The notes under the pieces: generated by a model
Database searches by the model: none
What the model was told of the DNA's origin: nothing
Seen by the model: the letters and a program-made list of their open reading frames with translations, nothing else
Part shown: in pieces, positions 3,943 through 5,578 of the stretch
Layout of the letters: every line of letters starts with the position of its first letter
How positions within the stretch are numbered: the first letter of the stretch is position 1
Origin: an uncultured Flavobacterium sp.
GTDB lineage: Bacteria; Bacteroidota; Bacteroidia; Flavobacteriales; Flavobacteriaceae
Reading direction: 5' to 3'
Assembly (NCBI RefSeq): GCF_937876455.1
Contig: NZ_CALFIG010000198.1
Span: 1-5,578, forward strand
Length of the DNA: 5,578 bases
Program-made: the position numbers and the translations under genes

Positions 3943-4712
3943 AATACCAAACAGACGATCCAAAATGGGTATCTTTTTATCCAACTTTCCGTCAAGGATT
4001 TTATATTGAAAAAGCAGGATATTTTGACGAAAGACCACAAGTAAACACAAGCATTACTCAGTTGATTGCTCTATTGTCTATTCCGATACTGTGTTACTTT
4101 TCGCTTTATTGGTTGTTCCTTTTACCCTTAATTTTATTTGGGTGGGGAAGGCTATACATTCGTTTGCCAATTAAAACAGGCATACAGGATTGCGACAGTG
4201 CCGCATGGGGTATAAATTACCATAACAATAAGTTTTGGATATATGTTGGTGGGGCTGGCAATTTTGAAGGTGGTAAAAAGTGGAAAACGATTACGATGCC
4301 TTGGGACATGAAGTGGGTCAGAACATCTACTAAAATGAAAGACGGTTACGATTGGTTCCATGAAACAAAAGATAATAAGTTTTATTGGAACGGGAATGAA
4401 GAAACGGCTGGAACTTACGCATGGAGAAAGAAAAATAGGTGGAGTGAAACCTATGACTACACCGATACGTATGACGGAACTGTGGTAAAAGCTACCATAA
4501 GTCTATGTGAAATGGAGTGGCGACCTTTATTGTTTCAGTGGACAAGGTTATTTGCTAAAAAGAGAACGTATATTGACGTAGAATTTAGCGAAGGTATTGG
4601 TAAAGGAAAAGGCTCTTGGAAGGGTGGCACGGTTGGTTGTAGCTACACAATTAAGCCAGACGAAACACCTCTTGATTGTTTGAGAAGAATGGAAAGCGAA
4701 AGAGATTTTTAA
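3939..4712 (+). CDS. Phage membrane-anchored protein with a conserved C-terminal domain
   Basis: 257 residues from the ATG at 3939, which overlaps the preceding stop (ATGA at 3939-3942). An ATG at 3912 would add nine residues but overlap the upstream gene by 31 bases. Residues 38-74 are strongly hydrophobic and probably form one long or two short membrane helices. The rest is a soluble domain rich in Trp, Tyr and Gly. The C-terminus holds WRPLLFQWTRLFAKKRTYID, then a GKGSWKGG segment and DETPLDCLRRME. I associate this tail with unnamed conserved proteins in tailed phages; I know no function for them. The long Trp-rich region without obvious catalytic residues suggests a binding rather than an enzymatic role, which is inference. 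It is the largest protein in the window. Confidence 0.88.
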   Translation: MKYQTDDPKWVSFYPTFRQGFYIEKAGYFDERPQVNTSITQLIALLSIPILCYFSLYWLFLLPLILFGWGRLYIRLPIKTGIQDCDSAAWGINYHNNKFWIYVGGAGNFEGGKKWKTITMPWDMKWVRTSTKMKDGYDWFHETKDNKFYWNGNEETAGTYAWRKKNRWSETYDYTDTYDGTVVKATISLCEMEWRPLLFQWTRLFAKKRTYIDVEFSEGIGKGKGSWKGGTVGCSYTIKPDETPLDCLRRMESERDF

Positions 4713-4727
4713 ATTAATTTCAACGCC

Positions 4728-5054
4728 ATGAGCAGAGCATACAAAGAAGATCAACTACGCAAGATAGAAGTACATTTTAGACTTGCGAACCCGAAAAAGT
4801 CCCAAAAAGAAGCCGAATACTTTTATGAGATAGGCGGCCGAATAGTTCCTATGTGGGTACGGGTATTCCATGCGTCTATTTACAATTATGGCGCGGTGCA
4901 ATTAGGCGGCCTTCTTGGGTTTATGTATAGCCTGACTTATATCAGAGAATATTTAGCCGTGACTTTGTGGGTATTGATCGCTCCTGCGATAGTGCTGATA
5001 CCCGTGGTCTTGCCGTTTATAATGTCATACCGTGAATTGAAAAAAGAACAATGA
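4728..5054 (+). CDS. Two-helix membrane protein, function unknown
   Basis: 108 residues. A soluble, charged N-terminus (1-45, many Lys/Glu/Arg) precedes two predicted membrane helices at about 53-71 (NYGAVQLGGLLGFMYSLTY) and 76-99 (rich in Leu, Val, Ile and Pro), and the protein ends in a charged tail (YRELKKEQ). It starts 15 bases after the preceding gene without a Shine-Dalgarno, and its stop overlaps the next start (ATGA at 5051-5054). No family is recognised. A holin-like role is conceivable for a small two-helix phage protein, but the large soluble N-terminus and lack of a nearby endolysin argue against calling it one. Confidence 0.82.
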   Translation: MSRAYKEDQLRKIEVHFRLANPKKSQKEAEYFYEIGGRIVPMWVRVFHASIYNYGAVQLGGLLGFMYSLTYIREYLAVTLWVLIAPAIVLIPVVLPFIMSYRELKKEQ

Positions 5055-5425
5055 CAATCATTACCATACTTGTAATATCAATGCTATACGTCCTTATGGG
5101 GCGTTTTAAAGGTATTGCGGACACCATTCAGCACTCCGAAGAATACCGAACGCATGGATGGGAGGCGAAGTGGAAAACGGACGAGAACGGGGAAGTAATT
5201 GAAGATATGGACGGCAATAGGATTGAGAAGTTTCGCTTTAGTTCTTCTTTTTTGGTGTTTTTAACAGATGAGTGGCATTTGGCTAATTTCTGTCAGTACC
5301 GACTTCAAGACTTAATAACTTGGCTGCTAATTACCAAATTTACAGATTCCTATTGGTCATTTCTTGCATTTATTTTGCTGCCTTTACTAAGGTATTTTGG
5401 GTTTAAAACAAGTTATAGAAAATGA
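5051..5425 (+). CDS. Small membrane protein with an FLTDEWHL motif
   Basis: 124 residues. One membrane helix lies at the N-terminus (2-17), followed by a charged loop (18-62) with a GxADTIQHSEEY segment and WEAKWKTDENGE, and two further hydrophobic segments at about 80-96 and 100-118. Between them lies FSSSFLVFLTDEWHLANF (63-80). The order 'KGxxDTxQ - W(K)xKW - SSxxLVxLTDxWHL' resembles unnamed small membrane proteins of Bacteroidetes and their phages; I know of no function. It is coupled by ATGA overlaps to the genes on both sides. Confidence 0.85.
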   Translation: MTIITILVISMLYVLMGRFKGIADTIQHSEEYRTHGWEAKWKTDENGEVIEDMDGNRIEKFRFSSSFLVFLTDEWHLANFCQYRLQDLITWLLITKFTDSYWSFLAFILLPLLRYFGFKTSYRK

Positions 5426-5517
5426 AAAAAGTTTTAATTTGGATTGCAGTTTCCTTGGCATACATCGGCCTTTTGATGTTTATAGGGCTGATGGTTTACG
5501 CCTTTATTTTATTCTAA
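5422..5517 (+). CDS. 31-residue hydrophobic membrane peptide
   Basis: The ATG at 5422 overlaps the stop of the preceding gene (ATGA), and the ORF ends with TAA at 5515-5517. The product is MKK followed by almost only hydrophobic residues (Val, Leu, Ile, Phe, Met, Tyr, Trp), so it is a single membrane helix or an uncleaved signal-like peptide. The frame after the stop looks coding when shifted by +1 and includes a lipobox-like IIGC, so the ORF may really continue as a lipoprotein broken by a frameshift or a sequencing error. Expression is supported mainly by the coupled start. Confidence 0.6.
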   Translation: MKKVLIWIAVSLAYIGLLMFIGLMVYAFILF

Positions 5518-5518
5518 C

Positions 5519-5578
5519 ATTATTGGCTGCTCTTCATTAGAAGAAGCCAAAAGAGATTTGGAAGAAATGAGATCGGAA
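5519..5578 (+). CDS. Possible start or continuation of a further gene (partial)
   Basis: From 5519 to the end one frame is open and reads as a charged, helix-forming segment (SSLEEAKRDLEEMRSE) after IIGC. It has no ATG before 5567, so it is either the +1-frame continuation of the small hydrophobic ORF or a gene starting at 5567 and cut by the edge. The last nine bases may be adapter, so the final three residues are doubtful. Confidence 0.35.
   Translation, partial: MIGCSSLEEAKRDLEEMRSE

Noticed and set aside
4728..5517. Holin/spanin lysis cassette
   Set aside because: Small membrane proteins are present, but there is no endolysin, and the charged soluble domains do not fit a standard holin; too weak to call.
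1..5578. CRISPR array
   Set aside because: No regularly spaced repeats; the CTTGWCAAG copies are short, unevenly spaced and located at promoters.

Overview
The window looks like part of the genome of a phage (or phage-derived element) that infects a member of the Bacteroidetes. Three things point there. Several promoters match the Bacteroidetes consensus (a TTG-type -33 box, 19-20 bases, then TAnnTTTG). No start codon has a clear Shine-Dalgarno sequence, and starts are preceded by A/T-rich leaders instead. The genes are very small, tightly packed and often joined by ATGA stop/start overlaps, and several resemble proteins known mainly from phages and prophages (a DUF551-like protein and unnamed small membrane proteins). 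No structural, packaging or integrase gene is present, so this is an accessory or early region. Family calls come from reading motifs, not from a search.

Layout. 1-689 (+): the tail of an upstream gene, a small YegP/DUF1508-like protein and a coiled-coil protein, closed by a strong intrinsic terminator (716-755). 754-1281 (-): a complete RNase HI with all four catalytic carboxylates, convergent with the first block. 1282-2086: about 800 bases with no credible protein gene. 2087-5517 (+): at least ten small genes, first soluble (DUF551-like, a Bacteroidetes phage-type protein, a 59-residue zinc-ribbon protein, two others), then, from an internal promoter at 3575-3606, a run of proteins that mostly carry membrane segments.

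The main point of interest is the 800-base gap. On the minus strand it holds two compact promoter-to-terminator units with no ORF: about 85 nt (1883-1967) and about 145 nt (1689-1833). Each begins at an exact Bacteroidetes promoter and ends in a hairpin plus U-tract. The longer one has four hairpins, and two of their loops are complementary over 7 bases, so it may form a kissing-loop or pseudoknot RNA. Next to these, 1321-1590 is an island of about 52% G+C in an A/T-rich setting, rich in nested and crossing inverted repeats, and it looks like a third, larger structured RNA or a structured leader for RNase HI. A palindromic CTTGWCAAG motif forms the -33 box of both small-RNA promoters and of the tandem promoters for the rightward block; at 1996-2004 one copy serves two divergent promoters. 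The gap therefore reads as a small-RNA and divergent-control locus between RNase HI and a cassette of phage host-takeover-type genes.

The last nine bases match the start of a common Illumina adapter, so the right end of the contig should be treated with caution.
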